Below, piece after piece: positions 37,501 to 45,884 of a stretch of DNA of 64,000 nucleotides. How positions within the stretch are numbered: the stretch's first letter is position 1; each line of letters begins with the position of its first letter. The notes beneath the pieces are model-generated. The model was not told where the DNA came from. It saw nothing but the letters and a program-made list of their open reading frames with translations, and ran no database searches. Where the stretch lies: the NCBI RefSeq assembly GCF_031127875.1, contig NZ_JARXIA010000029.1:1-64000 (forward strand). The letters are read 5' to 3'. The stretch is from Pelagicoccus sp. SDUM812005. GTDB lineage: Bacteria; Verrucomicrobiota; Verrucomicrobiia; Opitutales; Opitutaceae. A program made the position numbers and the translations under genes.

Positions 37501-37643
37501 GCGCTTCCTTGTTCATTCCCGCAGCCGAGATCGAAGGAACGCCGCAAGTCCTCCCCCAATCCGCCATGCTCGAAGGCTTGATCGACAATCTCCCCCACGA
37601 ACAAGTGGCCAACCTGCTCGCCTATATCCGAACCCTCAAATAA
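34530..37643 (+). CDS. PVC-type membrane-bound dehydrogenase with HEAT-like repeats and CxxCH heme site
   Basis: A 1037-residue exported protein (signal peptide ending near GGILHA). Residues about 30-430 form a beta-propeller dehydrogenase-like domain (GFVVELVASERDGIVNPIDLAFDDAGRLW, ISGLEFSEDG, LEFGPDGCLYVADWYNKIVSH). Residues about 450-850 are alpha-helical HEAT-like repeats (RIHALWSLESLQ, LRREAIRSLASFD, MVRSQALRTV). The C-terminal part has a cytochrome c motif CLSCH (Cys916, Cys919, His920), typical of PVC heme-binding domains, with a possible Met ligand further on. The order propeller-HEAT-heme is characteristic of Planctomycetes/Verrucomicrobia. Sugar oxidation feeding electrons to a cytochrome is inferred from the DUF1080 neighbour. 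Confidence 0.9.
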   Translation: MKHYAALAVALPLMAGGILHAKKTHSYRADVWTPENEQAGFIVPEGFVVELVASERDGIVNPIDLAFDDAGRLWTQTASMYPLDPFSEQSFGEIRKLMEDPDIMEKNPEFKRIRDLYEGKTKGDDKILVIDDPWSPTPSQPRVWADGLAIPQSILPYRDGAYVAHGSELIYLEDSDGDGTADKRSTLLTGFGFVDTHTMSHLLVRAPGNWIHFSHGALNKGLVKSMVSGATAPIEYSKIVRMSMDGARFNVVSAGLNNIWGFQLRANGQWYGTEANDMSWSVVPMEPGTGLKGIGDDRIRPYQPWIPQLHDFRVGGTGISGLEFSEDGNSGFPAEWKDVAFLANPITNTINSVRIVRNPDGSVSAEHLPDFLESQDDWFRPVNLEFGPDGCLYVADWYNKIVSHNEVSRSHPDRDKSHGRIWRIRHESQTPRPIPNLYEAPTAQLATHLKAPTLWEKRAAWHQIADRKALELAPQLVALAADDKQDPITRIHALWSLESLQYFDTKLMDALVGTEDGDLRREAIRSLASFDLTASQLARYLTGAVQDPNAMVRSQALRTVIDAGKANQEIIDIVVSLCRPLLPGDEMGGPYERKFERYLARMALEQYEAELVSYLDSPLAAKQPAENRFWAIQALSKENHQKYFLALYDSISKKTWDVSTFIEVANSLDDPSIKKAVAPYFSQPQHASNLLSLANEVLGQVDSRSLKPLLVPAVTQLLESSDPALWETGLQAIIGYRLPGFEKTSIKLLHESNASQTLKTKAVSALQYAGTASAHSALQNAFANGSLNFNARLAAFETLVKAQQSVPRAALKAFLDSLGNSQRDEFIRALSMSKPGSQVVLDLLGKNLLSAEQIATPELSRIARNTEKQDRFASLIAQRETKKAEAFQKTYHAFLEIAESGAGNASLGEPLFKGLCLSCHSVGSEGVGWAPSLDGSAYRDNEALLTAILDPNAAAEGAYRLRRIRKTDGSMIEGFLEKQTARGVTLRFMGGASLFIPAAEIEGTPQVLPQSAMLEGLIDNLPHEQVANLLAYIRTLK

Positions 37644-37656
37644 CGGTCCAGCTGTC

Positions 37657-38577
37657 ATGGCCAAAACGATACAAAGCCACAAACGCGCGAAGGCCCTCCT
37701 CGCTGGAATAGCCCTGTATTCGCTTTCAGGATGCGCTCCTAGCCTCATCCAAGACGGACTCGTTTTGGACCTCGACGCCGACAAAGGCCTCACGCTCGAG
37801 GATGGCGACAAGGTTGCCATCTGGACCAACCAAGCTCCGAATCCTCGGGCCATCGACTTCAAAAACACCGAAGAAGGTCGGACCCTAACAATCATCACCC
37901 AAGAAGAGCCGGGCACCGGTCGTCCAACCCTCGTGAAAAGTTCGAGCGAGATCAAGGGACACAACAGCCTCGTCTTCCGGGAGGACGAATTGATCAACGA
38001 CAACGACGAAGCCTTCCACGGCATGATGACCGGCAGCGGCTACACGTGGTTCGCCGTCATAAAACCCTACGAACAGGCCGGTCCCGGCAAGCTGAACTCC
38101 AAGTATCCCAACGCCTTCTTCGGAAACCTTCGCAACACCGCTAAACCTCAGCTGGAAGGCGGACAATACGCCGGCTTTTGGGGCTCCTTCTACCCCGACG
38201 GACGCGTCTACATGGGCTCCCGCAATGGACTCAGCGAAAAGGTCCGCGACGCAATCAATACGCCCGAAGTCGCCGCTCCGCCGCCCGCCGTGGGCCAGTG
38301 GCACATCATCATGGGTCGACAAGGCTCCGGCCAAGGCACAGTCAAATTAGATCTTTTCGTCAACGACCCTGTGACTCCCGCCAACTCGAGCGACTTTCCC
38401 GTCGGCAACGTAGAGCCAAGCCGCATGGCGATCGGCACCGAACGCAATGCCATCAACCACCAGGGCAAGGAATCCTTCGACGGAGAGCTCGCCCGTCTCC
38501 TGATGTACGAACGAGACCTCAGCCAAGACGAAATGCAGCAAGTCTACGACGTCCTAAAACGACGCTATTTCAAATAG
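37657..38577 (+). CDS. Lipoprotein with LamG/concanavalin-like domain
   Basis: A 306-residue predicted lipoprotein: basic start, hydrophobic segment and lipobox LSGC with Cys26. The rest resembles a LamG-type jelly roll: DGLVLDLDADKGLTLEDGDKVAIWTNQ near the start, YTWFAVIKP, ARLLMYERDLSQDEMQQVYDVLKRRYF at the end, which is a common closing pattern of such domains. No catalytic motif is visible. It ends the six-gene operon, 13 bp after the dehydrogenase, and may bind or hold a glycan at the envelope. Its stop is 2 bp from the convergent Bat operon end. Confidence 0.75.
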   Translation: MAKTIQSHKRAKALLAGIALYSLSGCAPSLIQDGLVLDLDADKGLTLEDGDKVAIWTNQAPNPRAIDFKNTEEGRTLTIITQEEPGTGRPTLVKSSSEIKGHNSLVFREDELINDNDEAFHGMMTGSGYTWFAVIKPYEQAGPGKLNSKYPNAFFGNLRNTAKPQLEGGQYAGFWGSFYPDGRVYMGSRNGLSEKVRDAINTPEVAAPPPAVGQWHIIMGRQGSGQGTVKLDLFVNDPVTPANSSDFPVGNVEPSRMAIGTERNAINHQGKESFDGELARLLMYERDLSQDEMQQVYDVLKRRYFK

Positions 38578-38579
38578 CC

Positions 38580-41102
38580 CTAAAGCGTTTCTACGCTTGC
38601 CCGCGGCAGCCAGCACTCCTCACCCGCACCGAAGGACACCCGCAACCAATCGCCTCGGACCTCCTTCACCCGCAGCTCCAAGCCGCTGTGCAAGGGACCG
38701 TTGAAGGCCGATTGGTACGCATAACTCGGTCCTTTGCGGCCGTAGGCTTCCGCCGCGATCAGCACGGCTTCATCCTCTCCCCCATAGCGATGCCTGAGCT
38801 CCCCTAGGGCGAGTCCGCCGGACAAAGCCAGCCCCAAGGCTGCCATCATGAAGACGCCGCGAACCCGGTAGCGCTGCCAGCAGAGCAGCAATGCCCAGCT
38901 CGCCAACCAAAGCACGGAAAGGAACGCGAGGATCCAGCGCGTCGGCCAACGCGTATCCGTTTCCGCCGACAATTCGTCCAAGCGCAAGGCCCGCGCCGAC
39001 GCCAGAGCTTGCTCGATCCGTTCATCCCAGGGCTGAAAAGCGCGCGCTTTCCGGTAGGCGACGATCGAACGGCCAATCTCCCCGGCTTCGAACCAAGCGT
39101 TGCCTGAATTGTACCACGAGGCCCCCGGGCGAATCCCCTCCCGAGCGCAGGACTCGAACGCCAGCGCCGCCTCCACGAAAGCGGCCTCGATCTCGCTGGA
39201 CGCCGCTCCGGAACCGGCTTTCTGCAATGCCGCCTCAAACACGGCTTCCGCCTCGGACCAATCCGCCGCGTCCAACTGCGGCCCCATCCCCAAGCCGACC
39301 AGCAACAGCCCCACGCCGGCGACCCTGACCAAGGAACGATAAATCCGCTCTCCCACCGCTCGACTGCGTTCGCCGCTCGCTTCCGCGACAGCGCCCGACT
39401 TGCTTTGCTTCGAATACATCAAGTCCTCCGGCGTCCTCAGCAAGGTCACCGCTTCCTCCACGAGCTCCCGCTCGCAACCAGCTTTCCGCAAAAGCTCGCC
39501 CATCTCGCTAGCCGTCAAGGCAGGCCCCGAACGCTCGAAGCATTCAGCAATCAAGCGCCGCAAGGCGGTCGGACCTTCCTGCGATACCCGAGCCCGAAAA
39601 GCCAAGACCGCAGCCCTCCTTTTTCCATACAGGGCATCCACTAGGCGACGCCGTCTTTCGCGTACCCAAGGCCTCAATACAAAAAAGAGCAAGGGCCCCA
39701 GCAAAAGGAAAAACCAAAACCCGTCCGCTAGGACGGAAACCACTACATGCGTCAGATCACTCATCGTATTCCCTTTTTCGTTATGCCAAATTCCTGCAGC
39801 GGACTTCTCCACCGGACGCATCGCTCCGGGCAAGCCCGTCAGCGGGAAGTGCGTCTCCCCGTCCTTGGCCTGCACTTCCATGGGTATCGAAGCGGTCTCT
39901 ATCGTCCGATACTCCCCATTCTCAATGTCGAAAACCTGGAAGGTCAAACTGGGGAAGTAGGCGAGGCTCCCAACCAAAGGCCGTCCCCGAACCGTGAAAA
40001 GCCGTCCATCCGCCTGCCAGCGCTCCCCCATCTCTTCCGCCACCCAGAAGCGATGGCGTAAGTTGCGCTGCAAGGTAAGCGGCGACATTTCCAGCATCTC
40101 CGAACAAACCTCCGATCGAACGAAGACTTCGATATCGAACAACTGGCCGAGCTCCAACTCCGTAGGCGATACCGAAACCTCGATCGATTCTGGCGAAAAC
40201 AAACCGCTGAACGACTCCTTGCGTCCGCTCTCCGGAAGCGGAAGCACCTCCAGCGACAGGGCTCCAGAAGTAGCGCGCAGCTTTTGGTAAGCCTTGCTGC
40301 GATCAACCGGCTCGAAGAGGCTGTTATTGAAATAGGACGCGTATTGGTGGGCGCCATAACCGCCCTCCTCCAAGAGCGAACAGGCAAGCTCCATCTCCGG
40401 AATTTCATAGCGACCTGCCGCTTCGAAGCGTACCCAAATCGAAAACCGAACCTCTCCAAGGCTACCTTCCGACTCCCCTTGATTCTGTATTCGATGGGCA
40501 ATCACACGTCTGCCTCCCACCGGCAAGCCAAACTGAGCCTCTGGCGGCACTTGGCTTCGCGGCACGAAGACCTTTACGCTGGGATCGCTAAAAAAGCTGG
40601 GGACCAAGCGAAACGCTCGCAAGCGGGACACCGGCAAATCGCTTTTCCAAACGAAATCGATCCGCAGCGGTTCTCCCGCATAAACCTGCCGACGCTGCAC
40701 ATCGACCGCTAGTTCCATCCGATCGCTAGTCACAGTTTCACTCGCTTGAAACTGTTTCGGACGGGTTTTCCACACCGACTCGCCCACCTGAAAACGAAGC
40801 GAAGGGAAGGTACGGATTCCCACTCGACGCGGTACGAATTCGATCACCGCAAGGTGGGAGCCCCGCTCGTCGTCCTTCAACTCGATGACCTGACTACTGT
40901 AAAAGCGAACTTCCTCGCTCGCGTCCGGCAGCTCCAAAACGGGCTCCTCCTCGCTCTCCAGGAAGACAAACGCTGTCCCCAGTTCGTCGACAAACCAACT
41001 CGCTTCCTTGAACTGGACCTCCAAGTCCTCGCCGGCCAAAAGGCTCATGCAAGCGATTGCCCAAACCAGTGTGATACTTTTTCGGATACAAAACATACGC
41101 AT
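38580..41102 (-). CDS. batD: BatD-BatE fusion protein
   Basis: An 840-residue envelope protein. The start at 41102 overlaps the previous stop by one base (TGATG), so translation is coupled; longer frames upstream are antisense or shadow sequence. After a signal peptide (ITLVWAIACMSLLAG) come beta-rich BatD domains (about residues 20-450; ELAVDVQRRQVYAGEPLRIDFVWKSD, SPTELELGQLFDIEVFVRSE). A membrane helix follows (FWFFLLLGPLLFFVLRPW), then a helical cytoplasmic region, another helix (GVGLLLVGLGMG), a TPR-like part (SWYNSGNAWFEAGEIGRSIVAYRKARAFQPWD), two more helices and a terminal SH3-like end (VRGDWLRVSFG). The last part corresponds to BatE, which is a separate gene in Bacteroides/Leptospira-type operons. 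Aerotolerance/envelope stress role is inferred from the family. Confidence 0.8.
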   Translation of the reverse strand: MRMFCIRKSITLVWAIACMSLLAGEDLEVQFKEASWFVDELGTAFVFLESEEEPVLELPDASEEVRFYSSQVIELKDDERGSHLAVIEFVPRRVGIRTFPSLRFQVGESVWKTRPKQFQASETVTSDRMELAVDVQRRQVYAGEPLRIDFVWKSDLPVSRLRAFRLVPSFFSDPSVKVFVPRSQVPPEAQFGLPVGGRRVIAHRIQNQGESEGSLGEVRFSIWVRFEAAGRYEIPEMELACSLLEEGGYGAHQYASYFNNSLFEPVDRSKAYQKLRATSGALSLEVLPLPESGRKESFSGLFSPESIEVSVSPTELELGQLFDIEVFVRSEVCSEMLEMSPLTLQRNLRHRFWVAEEMGERWQADGRLFTVRGRPLVGSLAYFPSLTFQVFDIENGEYRTIETASIPMEVQAKDGETHFPLTGLPGAMRPVEKSAAGIWHNEKGNTMSDLTHVVVSVLADGFWFFLLLGPLLFFVLRPWVRERRRRLVDALYGKRRAAVLAFRARVSQEGPTALRRLIAECFERSGPALTASEMGELLRKAGCERELVEEAVTLLRTPEDLMYSKQSKSGAVAEASGERSRAVGERIYRSLVRVAGVGLLLVGLGMGPQLDAADWSEAEAVFEAALQKAGSGAASSEIEAAFVEAALAFESCAREGIRPGASWYNSGNAWFEAGEIGRSIVAYRKARAFQPWDERIEQALASARALRLDELSAETDTRWPTRWILAFLSVLWLASWALLLCWQRYRVRGVFMMAALGLALSGGLALGELRHRYGGEDEAVLIAAEAYGRKGPSYAYQSAFNGPLHSGLELRVKEVRGDWLRVSFGAGEECWLPRASVETL

Positions 41103-43207
41103 CACCAATCTTTCTCGACCTCCCCGGCATTCGCCTTCGCTCGCTGCTCCTGCCGGAACTGCTGGCTGCCCATTTCTTCGGAAAGGATTTCTTCCGGCGA
41201 ATAGTTCGGCAACGGCAAGGCTTGCATATGGGCATCCGCCCGAAACTCGCCTTCCATTCCCATGGAAGAAGGCATGCCTTCGCCTTCTTCGCCCATCTCG
41301 AAATCCTCGTAGTCCTCCCAATCCCCGTCTTCGCCCTCTTCCGATTCGGACGAAGCAAAAAGATCCAGAATCTCCTGCAAGCGCTGCTCCACCGTGACTT
41401 GACGCTCCCTTGCCTCCGGCCAGTTCTTCCACTCTGCAAACAGCGCCTCCGCCGTTTCCTGTCCATCGATGGCTTGTTGCATCAACACGAGCGGTCGCGA
41501 CAAGAGTGTTTCCGCTGCGGTCGCGGTTGGGTCGGAGTTCGCTCGCTCGAGCAACAGCGCATTGAGCTCGCGCATCAGTTTTTGGATACGCTCTCCCTCC
41601 TCCCGCGAGGCCCCCTGCGCTTCGGAAAGTTCCCTCGACCGCTGCTTCCCATTGGCCGGCTCCATAGCGGCCTCCGCTGACGCTCCCTTGCGGCTCCGGG
41701 CTCCCGCCCCCCGCAAAGGGTCTTCCGCCGCATTGGCGGAACGCAACTCCTGCTGGGCAACCAACAGCGCCTCGATCCGCTCCAGCAGCGCTTCGAGAGC
41801 ATCGTTTTCCTGTCGCTCCTTTTCCGCTTCCTCGGCCACGATTGCCTCCAGCTCTCCGATGACCTCCACCAGCTGCCCGAGTCGCTGCTTCGCGCGCAAC
41901 AGCTGCGGATTCTCGCGAGCCGCTTGCAAAAAGGACTCGCGAGCCTCCAACGCGTACGCCAACGCATCCCGCGGCGCCGCGTCCCTCAGGCCTTCCGCAT
42001 ACTTCAGCTGGCTCAAGCCAAGATTGAAGGACAGCGCCGCCCGCGCCGGAAGCTTGCTCTCTGCGGGAAGCAAGCCCGCAAAGGCCATCGCCGCGTCCTC
42101 GTAGCGTCCTTCCGCGTAGCTCGCCGCGGCCGCCTCGTAGCTGAACTCCTGATCCTCCCCCGACAAATCGTTCCCCGCGCTCCCGAGCCCGAAAAGCAAG
42201 GCCAGACCGAGATTGCGGAACGCTCCCCTCCCAAAGGTCGGGTGAGCGAGAACGACTAAAACGAAAGCCAAAGGCATGAGAAAAAAGGCTCCCTCCCGGT
42301 AAACGGTATAACCGGCATCTCCATCCAAGGCGGAACTGGCTTTCCCTTGGGCAAAATCTTGGTAGATCTCTCCCAACTGGTACGGATCGGTGCCGACATT
42401 GACGTATTCACCTCCTGGACACGCTTTCGCCAAGCCTTGCAGCGCCTCTTGCTCCTGGGTGGTGTAAACCGTTTCTCCCTCGTGGCGAAGCGACGCCGGG
42501 CTTCCGTCTTCGCTTTCGACCGGGATCGTCGCCCCAAGCTGAGGATCGCCGATCCCGACCACCAATAGCTCTACGCCGCTCTCGCGCACCCGCTCCACCA
42601 CCTGGTCCAAGCTAGGAGCATGGTCCTCGCCATCCGTCAAAACCACCACGTCCTGAAAGCCCGCCCGCTCCGCAGCGAGAACTTGATCCGTCACCTTTTC
42701 GACGGCCGATAGCAAAAAGCTCCCTCCGAACTCGACGCTGCGCGGCTGCACTTGGGAAAGCATATAGCGAACAAAGTCATAGTCCGCCGTCAAGGGACAG
42801 GAGATGGAGGCGCTACCGGCATAGATCACCAAGCCGACCTGCTCGCTCTCGAACCGATCGAGGCAATCCGCGATTCCCTGCTTCGCCGACTCGAGCCGCG
42901 ACGGATAAGCGTCCTGAGCCAACATGCTCCGCGAAACGTCCAAAACGAAAACGACATCCCTTCCTGTATTCGAAATGGAATGACGAACCGGATCGTAGCT
43001 GGGACGAGCCAAAGCGATTACGAGAATCGCAAAGCTCGCGATCCACAGGAACTCCCGCTTTTCTCCAACAGGTCGCGACTCCGCTTGCCCCCACTGCTGG
43101 CGCGCGAGGCGACGCTTGATCCGCGCCCTGCGGAGCAGCCAAAACAGTGCCGGCACTCCCAGGAGGAGCCCCAACATACCCGGCCATTGAAACGTGAATT
43201 CGCTCAT
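41102..43207 (-). CDS. batB: BatB-BatC fusion: VWA domain plus TPR region
   Basis: A 701-residue protein starting at ATG 43207, which overlaps the preceding stop by ATGA. N-terminal membrane helices (MLGLLLGVPALFWLL, FLWIASFAILVIALA) precede a von Willebrand A domain with the metal site DVSRS (Asp90, Ser92, Ser94) and VVLTDGED. A helix (FFLMPLAFVLVVLAHP) follows, then a TPR segment (EAAAASYAEGRYEDAAMAFAGLL, LSFNLGLSQLKYAEG) and long charged coiled-coil stretches (AIVAEEAEKERQENDALEALLERIEAL). The acidic tail contains EDGDWEDYEDFEMGEEGEG. In other bacteria the VWA part is BatB and the TPR part BatC, so this is a fusion. Confidence 0.85.
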   Translation of the reverse strand: MSEFTFQWPGMLGLLLGVPALFWLLRRARIKRRLARQQWGQAESRPVGEKREFLWIASFAILVIALARPSYDPVRHSISNTGRDVVFVLDVSRSMLAQDAYPSRLESAKQGIADCLDRFESEQVGLVIYAGSASISCPLTADYDFVRYMLSQVQPRSVEFGGSFLLSAVEKVTDQVLAAERAGFQDVVVLTDGEDHAPSLDQVVERVRESGVELLVVGIGDPQLGATIPVESEDGSPASLRHEGETVYTTQEQEALQGLAKACPGGEYVNVGTDPYQLGEIYQDFAQGKASSALDGDAGYTVYREGAFFLMPLAFVLVVLAHPTFGRGAFRNLGLALLFGLGSAGNDLSGEDQEFSYEAAAASYAEGRYEDAAMAFAGLLPAESKLPARAALSFNLGLSQLKYAEGLRDAAPRDALAYALEARESFLQAARENPQLLRAKQRLGQLVEVIGELEAIVAEEAEKERQENDALEALLERIEALLVAQQELRSANAAEDPLRGAGARSRKGASAEAAMEPANGKQRSRELSEAQGASREEGERIQKLMRELNALLLERANSDPTATAAETLLSRPLVLMQQAIDGQETAEALFAEWKNWPEARERQVTVEQRLQEILDLFASSESEEGEDGDWEDYEDFEMGEEGEGMPSSMGMEGEFRADAHMQALPLPNYSPEEILSEEMGSQQFRQEQRAKANAGEVEKDW

Positions 43208-44235
43208 GACGTGACCCTCAACCACGTTGTCGACAGGATCAGGCGCAGGATCAAGCAGACCAAAGCCAGCGACAGGGGAAACCAGAACACTTCGCTCACC
43301 ACAGCGAAACTCTTAGTCTCGATTGTAGTTCGTTCCAGCTCGTCGATCTCCGCGTACACCGATTTCAACGATTCAAAGTCGCTGGCCCGCCGAAACAGCC
43401 CGCCCGTCTCCTCGCTGATCCGCGAAAGCACCTGCTCCGCATTGCTCAAGGGCAACTCATGCGGCAGGCGATCTCCCGCAAATCCGCCATCCGGCTCCCC
43501 GAGACTGATCGCGTAGATGCGGCAGCCCCATTCCTTGGCCAAACCGGCTGCCTCCAGCGGCAAGTGGTTGCCGGAATTGTTTTCGCCATCCGTCAGCAAC
43601 ACCACCACCCGGCTCTCGATATCGGCCAATTTGCGAGAGGAACTCGCTGCCTTCAACTCGTCCAAATGCTTCAATCGAGCGCAGGCCAAAGCCAGGGCAT
43701 CGCCATAAGCCGTGCCGTCTTCATTGGGCCGGTCTTGTATTTCCAGATCCCTTACAATCTGAACCAAGGCCTTATGCCCGAAGGTCAAGGGACTGCGCGT
43801 ATCCGCATAGCGAGCAAAGCTGATCAAGCCAATCAAGTCGTTCGGCCGCCCATTCAGCAGCTCCCCATCGCCCGCGATGAACTGCTCGACCAAAACCTTG
43901 GCAACGTCCATGCGCGATCGCTTTCCCTCGCCGGGCACGATCAAAGTCTGGTCCATGCTGCTCGATACGTCTACCAGCATCTCGATGGCGATCCCCTCCG
44001 CTTCGTCTACGAACTCCTCCGAAACGCGTTGTGGACGCGCCAGAGCGCCAAGCAGCAAAACGAAAAAGCCCAACTCAAGGGCCCGCAGCATCCAAAGGTA
44101 ACCGGCCCTGCCCTTCCCCAAGGAACTCCACTGCCGCAGCGACGCCACCTTCACTCCGCGCCGGGCCCCTGCTCGCAGGAAGGGAACAACCGCTAGCGCC
44201 AAAAAGAGAAAGACCCACGGATACAAAAAGCTCAT
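43204..44235 (-). CDS. batA: BatA-like VWA-domain membrane protein
   Basis: A 343-residue protein with two N-terminal hydrophobic segments (YPWVFLFLALAVVPFL; LELGFFVLLLGALA) and a C-terminal one (FWFPLSLALVCLILRLIL). Between them is a von Willebrand A domain with metal-binding DVSSS (Asp89), LIGLISFARYA, a TAYGDAL segment containing the third MIDAS Thr, and VVVLLTDGENNSG. The size and order match BatA. It overlaps genes on both sides (ATGA), so it is translated with the rest of the MoxR-Bat unit. Substrate or partner is unknown; family members take part in chaperone-like complex assembly with MoxR. Confidence 0.9.
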   Translation of the reverse strand: MSFLYPWVFLFLALAVVPFLRAGARRGVKVASLRQWSSLGKGRAGYLWMLRALELGFFVLLLGALARPQRVSEEFVDEAEGIAIEMLVDVSSSMDQTLIVPGEGKRSRMDVAKVLVEQFIAGDGELLNGRPNDLIGLISFARYADTRSPLTFGHKALVQIVRDLEIQDRPNEDGTAYGDALALACARLKHLDELKAASSSRKLADIESRVVVLLTDGENNSGNHLPLEAAGLAKEWGCRIYAISLGEPDGGFAGDRLPHELPLSNAEQVLSRISEETGGLFRRASDFESLKSVYAEIDELERTTIETKSFAVVSEVFWFPLSLALVCLILRLILSTTWLRVTS

Positions 44236-45008
44236 CGCTCGACCTCCTTCCGCATGGCGGCCAAAAGCTCGGACGTATCCTCGCTTTTTGAATACGCATA
44301 ACGCTCAAGAGCCGCACGCGACTCCTCCGAGAACTGGTCTCCATATTCGGAATACAAGACTCCGGCCTTCCGCTTGCTCAGGCTCCCTTCCGCCAAAACC
44401 TGCTTCAGACAGAGAGCAAGCTCACTCTCGGCATCCACCGAAAGCGTTTCCCGTTTACCCAATCTCCGTGAATACACCTTCCATCCGACAATCAAGCCCA
44501 CCAGGACAACGAAACCTGCCAAAAGCCCTGCGATCAGCCAACCGCTCTTCGCATCTTTCGTATCCTCGGTTTGCGGCAGCGGCTCCAGACGATCCGCATC
44601 CGCGAGCTCCTCGAAACCAAGGACCTGGACCTCCCTCGCCTCGATCGCCACTTCTCGTCTCGCACCTTCGGGCCCCGTAAAGAAAGAGCCACCTTCGAGA
44701 GCGGCGCGCCCTGGCTCGATTGCTTGGTAGGACAAATCCCAATACACGAGGTAGCCACCTTCTGCTCCCCGTTGCACGGGAAAGGCCTGCGAGGAGAGCA
44801 AGCGGAGATGGGGATGCTGCGGCGGCTCCAGTTCCCAGCGCTGGAAGGCTTGCATCTCCAGGCCAAGCCTCAGCTGGAAAACGTCGCCGGGGTGCAGCGC
44901 TCCCTCCCTCTCGGATTCCATCCGCACTCGCTCGAGCTCTTGGGAGTTCGAGCGAACACCCGCCGACAACAGCGCCGCAAGGCAAAGGATTCGAAGCAGC
45001 CAATTCAT
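44232..45008 (-). CDS. Membrane protein of the Bat operon, function unknown (DUF4381-like)
   Basis: A 258-residue protein with a signal peptide (LLRILCLAALLSAGVRS), a beta-rich extracytoplasmic part of about 110 residues (DVFQLRLGLEMQAFQRWELEPPQHP; YLVYWDLSYQAIEPG) and a membrane helix (GWLIAGLLAGFVVLVGLIVGW) at about 155-175. A cytoplasmic helical tail of about 80 residues completes it. The gene takes the place of the small DUF4381-type protein found between DUF58 and BatA genes elsewhere. The outer part resembles a single BatD-like beta domain, but that is only a resemblance. Confidence 0.65.
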   Translation of the reverse strand: MNWLLRILCLAALLSAGVRSNSQELERVRMESEREGALHPGDVFQLRLGLEMQAFQRWELEPPQHPHLRLLSSQAFPVQRGAEGGYLVYWDLSYQAIEPGRAALEGGSFFTGPEGARREVAIEAREVQVLGFEELADADRLEPLPQTEDTKDAKSGWLIAGLLAGFVVLVGLIVGWKVYSRRLGKRETLSVDAESELALCLKQVLAEGSLSKRKAGVLYSEYGDQFSEESRAALERYAYSKSEDTSELLAAMRKEVER

Positions 45009-45017
45009 TACGATTCG

Positions 45018-45884
45018 CTAACCTCCCGTCTCATCTGCGACCAGACGTTGCCGCGAACGGAAAAACTGGGACAGTGCTGCAACGCAATCTTCCCCTGCCA
45101 CGATTTCCACCAAATCTACCGAGCAATCGAGCATCAGCCTCCGAAGCGCCTCCGACCGGGAACTGCCTGCCTCTCCGCTCGAAAAGTCCAGCACCCGAAC
45201 CTCCTCTGTCTCCGCATCTTCGATACGTACCAAACCGCAATCCGGCACCTTCAATTCCTGAGGCTCCAGCAAGCTAACCGCAATCAAGTCGTGTAAATAC
45301 GCAACCGAGCGCAGCTCGTCCTCGAAGCCGTCTCCCAGAAAATCCGACATCAGAAATGCCACCGAGCGCTTGCGGGCCAAGTGCCCCAACGCGTTCAGAG
45401 CAGCGCTCAAATTCGTTCCCTTGCCCTTCGGTTGAAAGGTCGCCACCGCATCCATGATTCGGATACCATGCAGTCGCCCTTTGCCGGGAGGCACGACGAG
45501 CTCCACTTCCTCGCTAAACAGGATAAGTCCAACGCGATCGTTGTTCTTAAGCGCCGCCAAGGTCAGCAAGGAACAGAGTTCGACCAAGGTGTTGCGCTTC
45601 GTTCCTCCGCTATCGCTCAGTGCGGAAGCCGACAGGTCCACCAGCAAGAAAAAGTACTGCTCTCGCTCCTCGACATAGCGCTTAACGTGCGGCACGCCCG
45701 TGCGAGCCGTGACCTTCCAGTCCATAGCCCGCACGTCGTCGCCCGGAGCGTAAGGACGCACGTCCTCGAACTCGATCCCCCGTCCCTTGAACACGCTGCG
45801 GTACTCGCCCGCGAGCAAGTGCTCGACCGGGCGACGGCATTTCAGCTCCAGCAAGTTGAGCCGACTGTCGCTATCGGGCGTCAT
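45018..45884 (-). CDS. DUF58 domain protein
   Basis: A 288-residue soluble protein. The DUF58 hallmarks are GEYRSVFKGRGIEFEDVRPYAPGDDVRAMDWKVTARTG (about residues 27-65) and VKRYVEEREQYFFLLVDLSASAL, with a VWA-like fold (DLSAS metal motif degenerate but present). LLSTVALKNNDRVGLILFSEEVELVVPPGKG-like text follows. The gene overlaps the MoxR stop by 4 bp and leads into the Bat genes with a 9-bp gap. DUF58 proteins accompany MoxR ATPases. Confidence 0.92.
   Translation of the reverse strand: MTPDSDSRLNLLELKCRRPVEHLLAGEYRSVFKGRGIEFEDVRPYAPGDDVRAMDWKVTARTGVPHVKRYVEEREQYFFLLVDLSASALSDSGGTKRNTLVELCSLLTLAALKNNDRVGLILFSEEVELVVPPGKGRLHGIRIMDAVATFQPKGKGTNLSAALNALGHLARKRSVAFLMSDFLGDGFEDELRSVAYLHDLIAVSLLEPQELKVPDCGLVRIEDAETEEVRVLDFSSGEAGSSRSEALRRLMLDCSVDLVEIVAGEDCVAALSQFFRSRQRLVADETGG

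Noticed and set aside
41103-41432. N-terminal extension of the BatD-BatE frame
   Set aside because: It lies inside the BatB-BatC gene in another frame. The TGATG overlap at 41102 and the signal peptide after it give the real start.
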